A stretch of DNA of 64,000 nt from Xylaria sp. FL1777 (taxonomy: Eukaryota > Ascomycota > Sordariomycetes > Xylariales > Xylariaceae). The position numbers and the translations under genes are program-made. Positions 48,330 to 60,600 of this stretch are shown here, piece by piece. The notes beneath the pieces were generated by a model, which saw only the letters and a list, made by a program, of their open reading frames with translations, was not told the DNA's origin and made no database searches. The stretch lies in contig MU400678.1 in NCBI GenBank assembly GCA_022578965.1, positions 1 to 64,000 of the forward strand, given 5' to 3'. How positions within the stretch are numbered: the stretch's first letter is position 1; each line of letters begins with the position of its first letter.

Positions 48330-50500
48330 AGGTTTTTAATTTATAACTAAAAATATTTGAACTTATATAGAAAATAAAGAACTTTTTTTTATAAATGCTA
48401 ATTAGCAACTAAGCAAAAGATTTAGTAACTAAGTTTTAAGAAAATTTAAGCTGCGTTAACTTTTACGCTATATTATAATTCTAGTTTTTTCGGGTAAATT
48501 TTAGTTTGCTATTATTTATAACTATACTTCTTTTTTTGCTATAGTATTTAATTTAAAGCTACTTAGTGCAAAACAACGTACTTAAGCTTTTAAAGCTAAC
48601 TTTATTACTTTTTTATAGCAAAGTTATATTTTTATATTTAGATACTATATATTTAAGTAAACTAAAAGTTATAAACAAACTTAATATAAAAAGTAAGCTA
48701 ATAGTTAGCATATTTTAGAATTTATTTAAGCTTATATATAAAAAGGTTATTATAATTAAACAGCTTTAAAACACTACTTTTTTTATTTTATATGCTAAAA
48801 TTAATTCTAAGAATATTTAATGTTATACTACTAAGCTTAGCAAAATATTATTAAGCTAATTTTACGGCTAGAACTAAATAAGTTCAAGTTAGATTAGTAC
48901 ACCAAAAAAAATGTAAATATGTTTAAAGAAAAACAAAAGCAATACAAAAAAAAGATTTATATACTTAATAAATTAGTACAATATAATCTATTAGTTTTAA
49001 AAGAATATAAAAGTAAAATTATTAAACTTATTAATTATGCAAAAGAAAAAGGTATATTTATAAACGTTATAAAGTTTAAAAATCTTGCTGCTGTTTATAA
49101 AACTTTAGCTTTTACTAACTTTAATTTTATTACTATTTATAGTTATTTAAAAAATATAGTTTTTACTTAGTAAAGTTATTAATGCTAAAAAAAAATCTAT
49201 AGTTTTTTATTTTTTTTAAAAGATAACACATAAAAACCAAATATTTATAATTTAACAAATAACTTAAAAATACTACTAAAAAGGCCTTTATTAAAACATT
49301 TATATTACAATTGCTAGTTGTTCTAATTGCTAAAAATCCGTAAATAGCAAAAGAACTAAAAAACACTGTTTTAATTATTCTTTAGACTTCTTAGTTTCAT
49401 AAGTTATAAATATGCAAACTATGCTATTAAGCAATAAATTTAAAGCTATTATAAAAGCAAAAAATAAAATAACAACTTACTTAAAAGCTAAACCTTTAAA
49501 ATACGTAGATTTTCTAGTAATACTTAAGTTCATTAAAAAAAAAATTGTGTTTTAATATAAAGTTCTTATTAAAATTAAGTATAATAATAGCTCCAAGTTC
49601 AAAAAAAAAATAAAAAACGCAGTAAACACTTTAAAATATAAAATAAACTATAGCTTTACTTATTATTTTTAAGCCTAAGGCCTTATTAAAAAAAACCATA
49701 AACCAATAAAAAAAAGCTTTATATAAATAACAAATAAAACCAGAAAAAATTAGCTAAAATACTTAAACTTAGTAGTATAAGCAGATTGCACTTTTGTACG
49801 CCATTATAGCTATAGCTTATATAAACTAGTATATAAAAAAATGCTAATTTTACCGGTAGAAAATATAATACTAACGTAAAAAATAATTAAATAGCAAAAT
49901 ATTGCTTTTTATAAAGATTTTATTAAAGCTAAAGTTAAGCAGCTAAAACGCTACAACTGGAATGTTATAAAGGTTAAAGCAATTATAATTAAGAAAAGAA
50001 AATTAGCTGCAAAAACTAAATCTTAAAAAAACGCTTATAAAATTAAGCAACTACTTAAAAAAAGCTTGCTTGTTTTTTTTTATAATACTATACTTTTAAT
50101 AAACAAGTTTAATAATAAAAAACTGTTATATTAATAAATTAGCCTTTACTAAGTTAAAAAAAAGGTTAATTATAAATAATACTAACTAGCAGAATTATTA
50201 AAAAAAAAATTAAAAGAGTTGTTTTTTGCCGAAAAGTTAAAGCAATTTATATAAAATAACTAAAAGTACTAAAAGCTAAAGAATTCTAATTTTAATGTAT
50301 AAACTACTAGCGCAGCAGCTATTTACTAAAGAGCTAATTAAAACAATAAAGCCTTTAACAATTAAAGCTATAGCAATTAAGCCGCAAAAAGCGAAAAAAA
50401 TGTAATAAGTTATATAAGCTTTTCAAGTTTAAAAAGCCGTAGTATAGCTTTTAATGCCTTAAACATCCTAAGCACTAAAAAATATAATAGCTTACTTTAT
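48330..50500 (+). pseudogene. Unidentified RIP-degraded coding region
   Basis: It contains an intact plus-strand frame at 48919-49170 (83 codons: MFKEKQKQYKKKIYILNKLV, ending YLKNIVFT). Upstream and downstream the same strand can be followed through stretches where nearly all stops are TAA/TAG. At 49770-50280 a lysine-rich part includes LKRYNWNVIKVKAIIIKKRK. Near 50395-50490 a Cys/His-containing segment reads RKKCNKLYKLFKFKKP and CLKHPKH. Frame joins were not verified. I do not recognise the protein; a mobile-element gene is the likely class given RIP. Confidence 0.35.
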
Positions 50501-53380
50501 TTTTTTTAGCTACTATATTATAAAGCGCCTTAAAAAATAATAACTAATAAAAGCTAAAGCAACAAATTTTCTTTTTTTTACCTTTTGTTTTTTTACTAAT
50601 TGTTTTGTTTTTTATTTTTACTAATTATATAAGTTTATATAATTAAATTATAATGCACAAAACTATTTTACTTTGCTTAAAACTAAGCGTATTTTTTATA
50701 GCTTTTTTTTTATTAGTTTTATATTTGTTAATTTTATAGCAACTTGTTTGTTAGCACCTTTTTTACTATTATACTAAAGATATAGGTTTTTATTTTATTT
50801 TAACGTTTTTTAGATAGCTTAATAGCTTAGTTCTAGTGTGGATTATTATCGCTTTTTTTTAAAAATACGTAAAAACAAAAAAAACAGAAATAAAAACTGC
50901 TTATTAGTTTTAACTACCCAAGTTTATTTTGCTGCACTAACGCTTACATATAAGTTTTTTTACTTTTAATCGCTTAGTTACTTTTATTTAAAACTAAATA
51001 GTGCTTTTTGCTTTTAGTTTAAATTATTTAATACTTAACAAAAATCTTAGAACTGCTAAAAAGCAAAAAACACTATTACTGCACTTTATAAAGTCATTAG
51101 TTTATATTTTATATGCTTAAACTACTAATAATAATTTAAAGCTGCTATTAAGCAATAATAAATACTTAATAAAACAACAGACGCTTAAGCAAAGTTTAAA
51201 GCAAGCTTAACTAAAGCAAAATTTTGCTACAGAAAACTAAGCAGAAATGTTTATTTATATAAAGCTAAAAAAATAAAAACTAAAAAAAAAAACAAAAAGA
51301 GGATTTAATAATTTAGTATTAATAATTCTTATTTTATATATTTTAAGCTTTTCGTTATAAAAGTTCTATATATTTGCTTTTATAAGTATTAAAACTTAAC
51401 TTTTTATATAATAATTGTTTTTTTTTTATTTATTACGCTTAAAAAGAAGTTTGCAAACTATACAATAAAAAAAGATAATTGCAAATTGTATTAAAAAAAG
51501 CATTGCTATATAAGTAAATCGTTTAATTCTTTTATTTTATTTTACTTTATGTAATTTATTTAATTTATTTCTTTAATTATTTCTTAAAACATTAAGGCGT
51601 TATACTAATTTTTTAAGTAATACTAAATTATTGCTTATTAATATAATATATAATAAGCTAAGCAATAAAATTAGCTTAAAAAAAACAATTTAATTTGCGT
51701 TTTAATTTGGTTTTTTCTTTAATTAAACAAATAAAAGAATCTTTAAACAAAGTTATTTGTTTTTTGAAGTTTTTAGGCGTAAGATTTTTTTTAATTGCTG
51801 CAGTTATTATGTTAGCTTTAAGATATTTAGCTACGTTATTTTAAGACTTGTAAAATAAATAATTATATAACTAAATAATAAACGCGTAATTAGCACATGC
51901 ATTAGATTTTTATTTTGAAATAGTGCAGCAAAAAAAAAAAAGGTAAAGTTTTATATATTTTTTACTTTTAGCTATTATTAGCATTTGCTTATAATGCTTA
52001 TAAAGTACAGCATTTTAAATTTTAAACAACTGTATAAATATAGCTATAAGCTAACAGGAATTACAGAAAATCCAGTATATATATTTGCTTTAAAAACTGC
52101 TTTTAGTTGCTTTTACATATAGTAAGCAAGCTTTTAAATGCTGCTGCTTTTTTACTTAAGTAAAGCTAACTTAAATATATTAATTCGTATAACATTTAAA
52201 AAAAAAATTATAATTAACTTTTTATCAAATATATTTGCTGCTAGCATTATTACTAAGAATTTCGATCTTTAAATAGCTTAGTGCTTAATTATATAAAAAA
52301 AAAAAAAGTTAACTAAATAAAAAAAACAAAATCTAAGGAAAAAAAAAGCATGTATATTTTGCTATTTATTAGTAAACTTAACTTTTTAAATATTATAAGT
52401 AAAACTATTTGTTAGCTAAGCAGTATTAATTTTCTAAATGTTAATAAATCGCTACAATGCTTTTTAATTGTTTAAGACTTTATTAATAACGTAAGAATTT
52501 TTTTTTGTATGCTTAGTTAAGCGAAAATTAATTGTGCTACTTAAAGCTAAAGAATTTATAACGAAAGCGTAAATTAAGTAATCTAAAAACTTAAGCACTA
52601 AAGTAAAAAATTGCAAAAAAAATCAAAGCTTTAGAATTATATAAAAAAAAACAGATTAAAAAAAAAAACAAGCTTTTTTTTTATATTTAGCAAAGCTTAA
52701 ATTACTTACTTTGCTATTAATTATAACAGTTGTTTAAAGAAAGTAAGTTATAAATATATTAAAAAAAAATTAAAAAGCAACTATTTAATTAATTAAGATT
52801 ACTTTATTTGCTTATTTTTTAATTAATATTAACGTAAACATATAAGAAATAATTATTATAAAGGCATTTAGCAATTAATAGTTTATTTTAGCAATAAAAT
52901 AATTAATTAATAAATTAAAAATAGTATAATAAGTTTATAAAAAAAAAGTATGCTAGTTTAAAGCTATATATTTTAGCTTTTTTTTTATTATATTTGCTTT
53001 ACTAAACTTTTTACTTATATTTAACTTTACTATTTTATTTACTTAACAAATTTTAATTTTTTGCATTTTATATAAATGCTTTTAGCATTTATATTTAAAA
53101 GATTTTATAATTATTAAAAAGTAATAATTTAAATTAGCAATTAAAAATATCAAACTATATGCAGCAAATAGTATTAACTTTAATACTTATATTTTATACT
53201 TTTTATTTAAGTATATAGTACTATTTGCTTTTATACTTTTAATTTATATTAGGTTTTTTAATTTGCTTGCACTTTTTACTTAACTGCAAAATACAGCAAA
53301 TATATATATATGCTTAAATATTAATAAGGATTGCTTTTATTATATATATATGCTTTTAATTATTATATTCTTTATTTTTA
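50501..53380. other. AT-rich RIP-degraded tract, nothing recognised
   Basis: Nearly featureless A+T-rich sequence with many A and T runs. No frame, repeat end or RNA gene could be supported by eye. It lies between two plus-strand coding remnants and may be part of the same element. Confidence 0.5.
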
Positions 53381-53429
53381 AGGAAATTATTAATATTATA
53401 AATTAGCTAAAAATAGCATTATTTTTTCC

Positions 53430-55880
53430 TAAAGATATTAGTAAGCCGCTACTTTATGCCGAAAGGTATAAGCTTTAAGCACAATAAATAGCAAAACAAA
53501 AAATAAAAAAAAAAGGAAAAAAAAATAAGTATATATATGCAAACTTTATAACTAGCTATAAAAAGCTTTTCTTTAAGAACTAAAAGCTTTTTAGAAATAA
53601 TCTTAAAAAAAAGCTAATGTTTATTAATAGCTTAAAATACAAAAAGTATTTAGCTTGCATGCTTTTTTTATGGATTAATGGGCTAAATGCAAAAAATATT
53701 TAGCTAGAAAACATATTGCTTTTTTTAGTTAATGTTTTTTTGAAATCTGTTTTAAAGTTTTTTTTTACTAAAAAAGAAGTAATTTTTATAAGGTGCTTGT
53801 TTTTTAAAAACCTAAAAAAAAGCAAAAAAGTAGTACTAAAAAACCGCTTTAGCTATTTATTTTCTAAAAATAGCAAAGCTTGCTAGAACTTTTTTTTAAA
53901 TTTAGTTTAACGGATATAAAAAAAATCAATATTTATAATATATAGAAAATATTATAATAAAAAAACGTTAAAATATTAGTAGTTCATAGTACACGTAATC
54001 CTAAAAAGGAATATTTATTTTTTTGATTTAGTGTATAGTAAAAAAACAATTATTTTTTAAAGAAAAGTTTATTTAGCATATTTTATTATATAGGATTGCT
54101 TAGTAAACGTAAATAAAACGTTACTTTATATGCTTAAACTAACAAAAGGATTTCTAGGAGAATTTTTATAAACTACAAGCTAAATATTTAGGTTTATAAC
54201 TATAAAAGGTTTTATAATGCTAATATAGTTTTTATTTATAATTAAAGATTACTATAATAATAATAATTTATGTTTTAATAAGTTTAACGTTATATTTATA
54301 AAATCTTTAATAGTTTTAGCAATAAAGCTAAAACTATATAAAGAATAAAAACTTATAACATAAAAGCTAAATATTTTACAGTTAATGTTTATAAAAGCTT
54401 TAAAAAAGCTATTACTAAAAAAAGCTTTAAATAATTATTAAAAAAATAATAACTTTAAACACTTTAACAAGCTTAAGCTTTACGATAAATAAAAACTAGT
54501 TTATTGTTTTTTGCTAAGTAAAGTTTTAGAAATAATATATAAAAATAACAAGCAGTAATAACTAAAAACTTTTTTTTTAAAGCAATAAATAGCTGCTAAA
54601 AGAACTTATTAGTATAAACAAAAATATTTAAATTACTAAAGAAGTTTTATTGTTTTTAGCTACTACAAAGACTTTTATAAAGTAAATATAGTGTTATAAA
54701 GGTTTAAAGCTGTTTATATTACGAACGTTTTTATAAAGCTAAATGCTAAAAAATAACTAAATAAGCATAAATTAAAAGCTTTACTAAATATGTTGCTTTA
54801 GTTATATATAAATAAAAAAAGCAAAACTTTAAAAATAAATATTAAGCTTAAGTATAGCTAGTTTATAGAAAACTTCCCTATAAACCAATAAAATATAAAG
54901 TAAGCTGCAATAATTGCTAGAACTTCTTAAATAAAATATTTTATAATAAAATATTGCTTAAATAATTATTAGATTATTATTTTTGTTAATACTGTTTTAA
55001 AAGTAGCATATATTTTAAACTTTAAGCATACTACTAATAAAAACAACAAATAAGTTTTCTAAAAATTGCAAAGGTATTAAGCAATAAAGTACTTTAATAT
55101 AAAGGTTGTTTTAAGCTATTTTATATTTTTTTGCTTTTTTTAGCGCAACACTTATATATATAGATTTTTTAGGCCTTTATACTTATACTGCATATTTTGC
55201 AACTTAACAAACTAGTTTCTAAAAAAAAGCATTAATAATTAAAAAAGTTATATATAGCTTATTGTTTTTATAAAAAAAAGCTTTAAAAAGCACTTTAGCT
55301 TTAAATTACTAGAAGATTTATGCTTGTTGTTTTTAATAAGCATTAAGCTTTATAAACTTTTATAAGTATTAAATATAACTTTTTTTAAATCTAAGAAAAT
55401 AGCTCTTATTTTATTAAGCACTAGAAATGCAAGAAACAAAAGCAAAACGCTAAAAAAAAAGCTAAATACTAATTGTTTTGTTTTTTTAATATTTTTTACC
55501 TTAAAGCGCAAAAAGAATTTTTAGCGAAAAGAACTAACATTTATACCAAAAAAGTTCTATTATAAGCAATATAAGGACGTTCTAAAAGTGCAAAATTATT
55601 TTGCTACAAATATACTTATAGATATTCTTTTTTTTAAGTATAGCAAACTAAATATAAAACTTAGCCGAGCTTAACAGTTTAAAAAAGAAAAAGTATAAAC
55701 TTTTTATAGGCATCCTTTTAAAAGAAACGCTAAGCATTTTTAAAAGCTTTTGCTTATATATTTAAATATATAAAAAAGCTAAAACTAGTTTTAACAAAGC
55801 TAGAATGCTTTTGCAAGCGCTAAAACTTAAGCTACCTTTAAACGTAGTAAAAAAAATAAAAAAAAACTTATAAAACTAAA
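53430..55880 (+). pseudogene. Large unidentified RIP-degraded ORF
   Basis: From about 53440 one plus-strand frame reads ISKPLLYAERYKL*AQ*IAKQ, ANFITSYKKLFFKN, NSLKYKKYLACMLFLWINGL and KKEVIFIRCLFFKNLKKSKK, then YFFDLVYSKKTII near 54025. There are only about ten stops in the first 200 codons, all TAA or TAG. In sequence this AT-rich, a non-coding frame would be hit far more often. Later parts (KLTKGFLGEFL, STRNARNKSKT, KFYYKQYKDVLKV, FYRHPF) can be followed to about 55880. The ORF ends just before the inverted 305-bp repeat. No known domain was recognised. Confidence 0.45.
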
Positions 55881-55996
55881 TAAACAAAGGAAAATAATAC
55901 TAACTTTGTTTAAAAAACGTTAATAATAAAAAGAACTTTATAATTATAAGTATTAAAATAAACTAGAAGCAGCTATATTTTAATAAGGAAAGATTA

Positions 55997-56300
55997 AAGT
56001 AAAATAAAATGGCTAAACAAGCTAACTAGTTAATTAAAGTAAGTTTAAGCTAAGTTATATAGTAGGAATAAAAATATAAATGTTGCGTTAAATTTAAAAG
56101 CATAAACTTAAATATTATAAATAATATAATAGAAATTAGCTATAGTTGCTTTATTTGTATTATTAAATAGCTTTTTTATTAATTGTTTTATTTCTTAATT
56201 TATATATAGCTTAATTGCTTAGATGCATAAGTTATAATTTATCTTTTCGCAATTGAAGTGTTGTAGTAAATTTAGCGCAATTATACTGCTTTATTTTAGT
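55997..56300 (-). repeat. 305-bp dispersed repeat, copy 2 (inverted)
   Basis: Reverse complement of the repeat at 45843-46147. It and copy 1 share the outer bases TAAAATAAAGCA, and together they would form the TIRs of a 10.4-kb unit, but no convincing direct duplication was found outside them. It is the least RIP-mutated of the three at its right end (GCAATTGAAGTGTTG). Confidence 0.75.
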
Positions 56301-57600
56301 AAATAAGCTAAAAAAAAGGTAGTTACAAGGTTTTTAAAAGGAAAATTTATTATGTATTTGGTAATTTAACGTTATAATAAAGTTATAGTATTTAATGCAC
56401 AATAAATTTTGTAATTGCTTTACTTTTTAATTAAGTGTATTACTTTTTTGTTTTTGTAGTTTTATGTTTAAAATTTAATATTGCTACTTTTAGTGCTTTA
56501 TTATGTTGTGCTTTATTTAAAGAGCTATAATTAGTATCTTATAATAAGTAGCTTTTTAAAGTTTATAACTAGTAGTTTGCTTTATAATAAATACTTAAGT
56601 TTTACTTAGTAGTTATAATAAACCTTTTTTAGTTTAATAAAAAGCTTAGCTTATTACTGCTTTATATTTAAGGCTTACTATTGTTATGCTAATATAGCTA
56701 ACTATAAATTAATTAATTCTTTAGCTATGTTATAATAACTAAGCCTTTTTATATTTAGGACTTATTTAGCTATTTTATGTATGTTTTTTTTTTAGGTTAT
56801 TATAATAATTAATACTTTAGTTAAAATTCTATTTGCTTTCTTAATTTGCTGCAAGTGCTGTTATATATAATGCACTAGTTTATAAAAAGCTAGATTATTT
56901 CTTTTGGCTATTTATACTAGCATATTAACAACCTTTGTTTAAATATTTTTTATGTTAATAAATATGCTTTAAATACTGTATATATATTAGCAAAAAGTAT
57001 TATATTTTTTTTATTAATTTTAAGTAGGATTATTTTGGAAATTTAAGCATAAAATAATAAGTTTTGCATAGTATAATTAAAGCAGCTATAGTATATAATT
57101 TGCAGCTATAAAATGAATTAATAAAAACAAAGCTAACATTAATGTGTAAATTATAGAAGTACTTTGCTTTTTTTTATTTAAACTGTAAGCATAAGTATTA
57201 ATACTAATGCTACATTTTTTGTTAATTTCTTAATTTATTTATAATATAGCACTACTATTGTTAATTTAGCTAACTAGGTTTGTTATAAACTTTTTACTAT
57301 AACTATAATGTAGTAAACGTAATTATTAATTTTAAGGCTTTAAGTATATTATAAATTATGTTATAAAAAAGTATATAAAGCTTATTGCTAAATATAAGCA
57401 GCAGCAAATAAACAACTAAAAACACTTTTTTAGCTTACTTTACAAGATTTTAAAGCAGCAATAATATTTACTGCTTTTTAGCAAAAGTTATTTTAGGTTT
57501 GCTATATATTAACTAATTTAAAAACATTAGCGTTTTTAGCAAGCAGCGCTATATAATTAATATAAATATTATAGCTCTTAAAAACTTTATTTATAGCTTA
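56301..57600. other. AT-rich tract between repeat copy 2 and the next coding remnant
   Basis: No supported gene or terminal repeat. Minus-strand frames here are too interrupted to follow. It may hold the 3' end of the minus-strand gene that starts near 63060. Confidence 0.4.
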
Positions 57601-60600
57601 AAGCTTTATATTTATAGAATAATTCTAGAAAACTTCTATAAATATTTGCATTTTATATATATAATGGTTAGCTTTAACTATATTTATAATTTATAGTATA
57701 TAAGTTCTGTTTACTTAGCAAATTTAGCAATTAAGATTTTTTAAATTTTGTTTAGTATAATATAAAGAACTTAAATAGCTAAGGCATTTTAATTACAATA
57801 AATAGTCTAATAACTTAAGCATTAATAAACAGCTTAAATATCTAAAAAACAAGGAATCTTAGCGTAATAAATAATTGTTATAATAAACAAAATTATTAAA
57901 ATAAAGTAAAACAAACAAATATATACGTATATATATAAATAAACAGTATTTAATGTAGCACTACGCAATAATAAAAGTTATTAAAGTATTTAAGTATTAT
58001 TAATATGTAGTAAATATTTAAGTAAGTAATAAATATTAATTAAAGCTTAAATTGCTTATAAAAGCTACTTTTATAGTTGCAACGCTATTAAAAACCCGTA
58101 ATATAATAAAGGCTATTATATTATAACTTATAAGATAAAAAATATAAAATTTAGTTATAAAAGCTAAATATACCTTTATGTTAAAAAAATAAAAGCTAGT
58201 TCTAGGTTAAATGCTAAAAGTAAAGCATTGTTTTGCTTTAGCTAACTAAAGTTCTAAAAATAAGCATTAATTTAATGTATAAAAATGCCCTTTGAACTTT
58301 TTTATAAACATTAGCGCTTTTGTTTTTTAAACTTAGGTATATATATTTTGTAATTAGAACTATAGCTTGCTTTTTTATTAGTAAATATTTATACAAACTA
58401 TAGGCTTTTTTAAAAACGTTATGCTTAAGTTAGGTTTTTAAAACTTTTATAGTAATGTTTTTTAAAGGTTTAAAGATTAAAATACTGCAAACTTGCTATG
58501 CTTTATAAAGAACTGTTATAATCTTATAAAAAGAAAAAATCTTATTATAAATCTTTTTTATTTTGAAAAAGTTTTAAAAAAGTGCTATTTTTTTGCAATA
58601 CTATATTTTAGTTAGCAATGCTGCTTTTTACTAAGTAAAGTTAGTTATATAAAGCTTTTTTAAAAAAGCAGCTAATTGTTTAGCAGTTAGTTAAGTGCTT
58701 TTAAAAGTAATGCTAAAACGTAGATATATGTTTTAATAAATGCTATTTTGTTAAAATAGCATAGGATTTTCTAGGTAATAGCTTGCTTTTTTTAAAGCTT
58801 GCTTTTTTTATTTATAAAATTTAAATAAAACAATGCTATTAAATAATACGTTATCTTTAAAATAAATTTTTTTATCTTTTGTTTTATATATTATGTTTAA
58901 AATTATTGTTTTATTTTTTATTGATTTGTTAGTTTTTAGGGCTTAAGAAATTAATAGTGTTTAAATTAAAGCTATAATTAGGTTATTTTTATTGCTTAAC
59001 TTATATGCAGGATTTTTAGTTTTTACAATTGTTAATCTTTTAGCGTTTTTTTGCCTTAATGTTTTTTTTATTGCAACTAAAAGTATTTTAAGTAATTAAT
59101 TATTATTAAAAGCAGCGTAAACTTTTTTATTATTTTGTATCTTTAGGTTTTTAAAAAATTTAATATCTTTTTGTATAAAAAAAGTTAAAAAAGCTACTAA
59201 TGTTATAGCATTATATAGGTCTTAATTTTCTTAAAAGTTTATACCTGCATATTTTCTTAAATTGCATATTTTTAATTTTTCTTTTGTTGTTTTTTGCTAA
59301 TTATTAGATTTTTTATTTAAAGTCCAAAACTTTTATGCTTTATGTAGCTTTTTTGCTAAGCTAATAGTTTAGCAAATATATATTAGTTTTTTAATTGCTA
59401 ACGTTTTTAGGTTTTTAAGTTTAAGCCCTTAATATGGTTTATTACTAGTATAATAATTTAGCTTATTTTTAGTATTATGCTAGCTATTATATAAAGGCCT
59501 TAAAAATATAAACTTATTTAAGATTTTATAATAAAGTTTATCTTTAGTAATAAAAAGTAAATAGCTTATTTTTTGCTAACTATATATAGCAAAAGAAGTA
59601 ATGATTTTTTACTTATTTAAATAGTAGTTTTAAAGCATTTAATATATTTAACAAAATTGTTAGTTTAATTAAATTCTTTTTAAGTTATATTAGTATTTTA
59701 AGTAGCAAAGCTATTTTTATTAATAAAAAAGTTCACAATAATGCTAAATTGCGCTTTAGAGTTAATAATTCTAATAATATTACTTTTACGGATTTTGTTT
59801 TTTATTTTTACAGTAAGCCTTAAATAAAGTTATATAAATTTTTTTAGCTTTATAACGCTTAAAAAAATAGCTAAAATACTTTATAGTTCTATTAATAAAG
59901 CTATTATAAAATATAAATCTAAAAAGCTTATATATTCTTAGTTAAAATAATTTATTAAACTTAAGTCTTTTTTATTATAAAATTTATACTTTAGTGTTTT
60001 TTTAAATAAGTTTAAGCTACTGCTATTAATATAATTGTTATGTTTTTTATAAATCCTTAGTTTAAAGAGATTAAAGCTTTAGCTTATGCTTTATAAGATT
60101 ATTAATGCTAGTTATATTAGCTTTTTAAGCTTATTTACTTCTTTTAGCATTATTAATACAGAATTAGCACTAGGCCAAAGTTTAGTTAAAGATATTACCT
60201 CTTTAAAAAGTAGCAAAAGTATAATAATTAGCAACTTTTATTTTTTTGGGTTATTTTTAAATAATAAATATATGGTGTTATATTAGTTTAGAATTTTTAA
60301 AAGCATTTTGTTAAACTTTAACTTATTTTTTAACGTTTAAAGGTTTAAAGCAATATAAGCAAAGAACAATATTACTCGATTATTTTATTAGTTTTAATTA
60401 CAAATAACTTTTATTATTTTATAGCAACGCTTTTTTAAAAAAGCAGTTGTAAAGCTAAGTTAAAGCATATAAATATATATAATAAAACTATTATAATTTA
60501 TTTTATTGTTAATTTGCATTACTAAATAGTTTAATAAAAAGCTAGTTTTGCAAGTACTACTTAGCGATCTTTGTTTATTAAGTTAATTAGCTAACTATAA

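Noticed and set aside
60086..60286. 66-codon plus-strand frame
   Set aside because: Antisense to a minus-strand frame (SLTKLWPSANSVLIMLKEVN) that continues on both sides with RIP-type stops, so the minus strand is the better reading.
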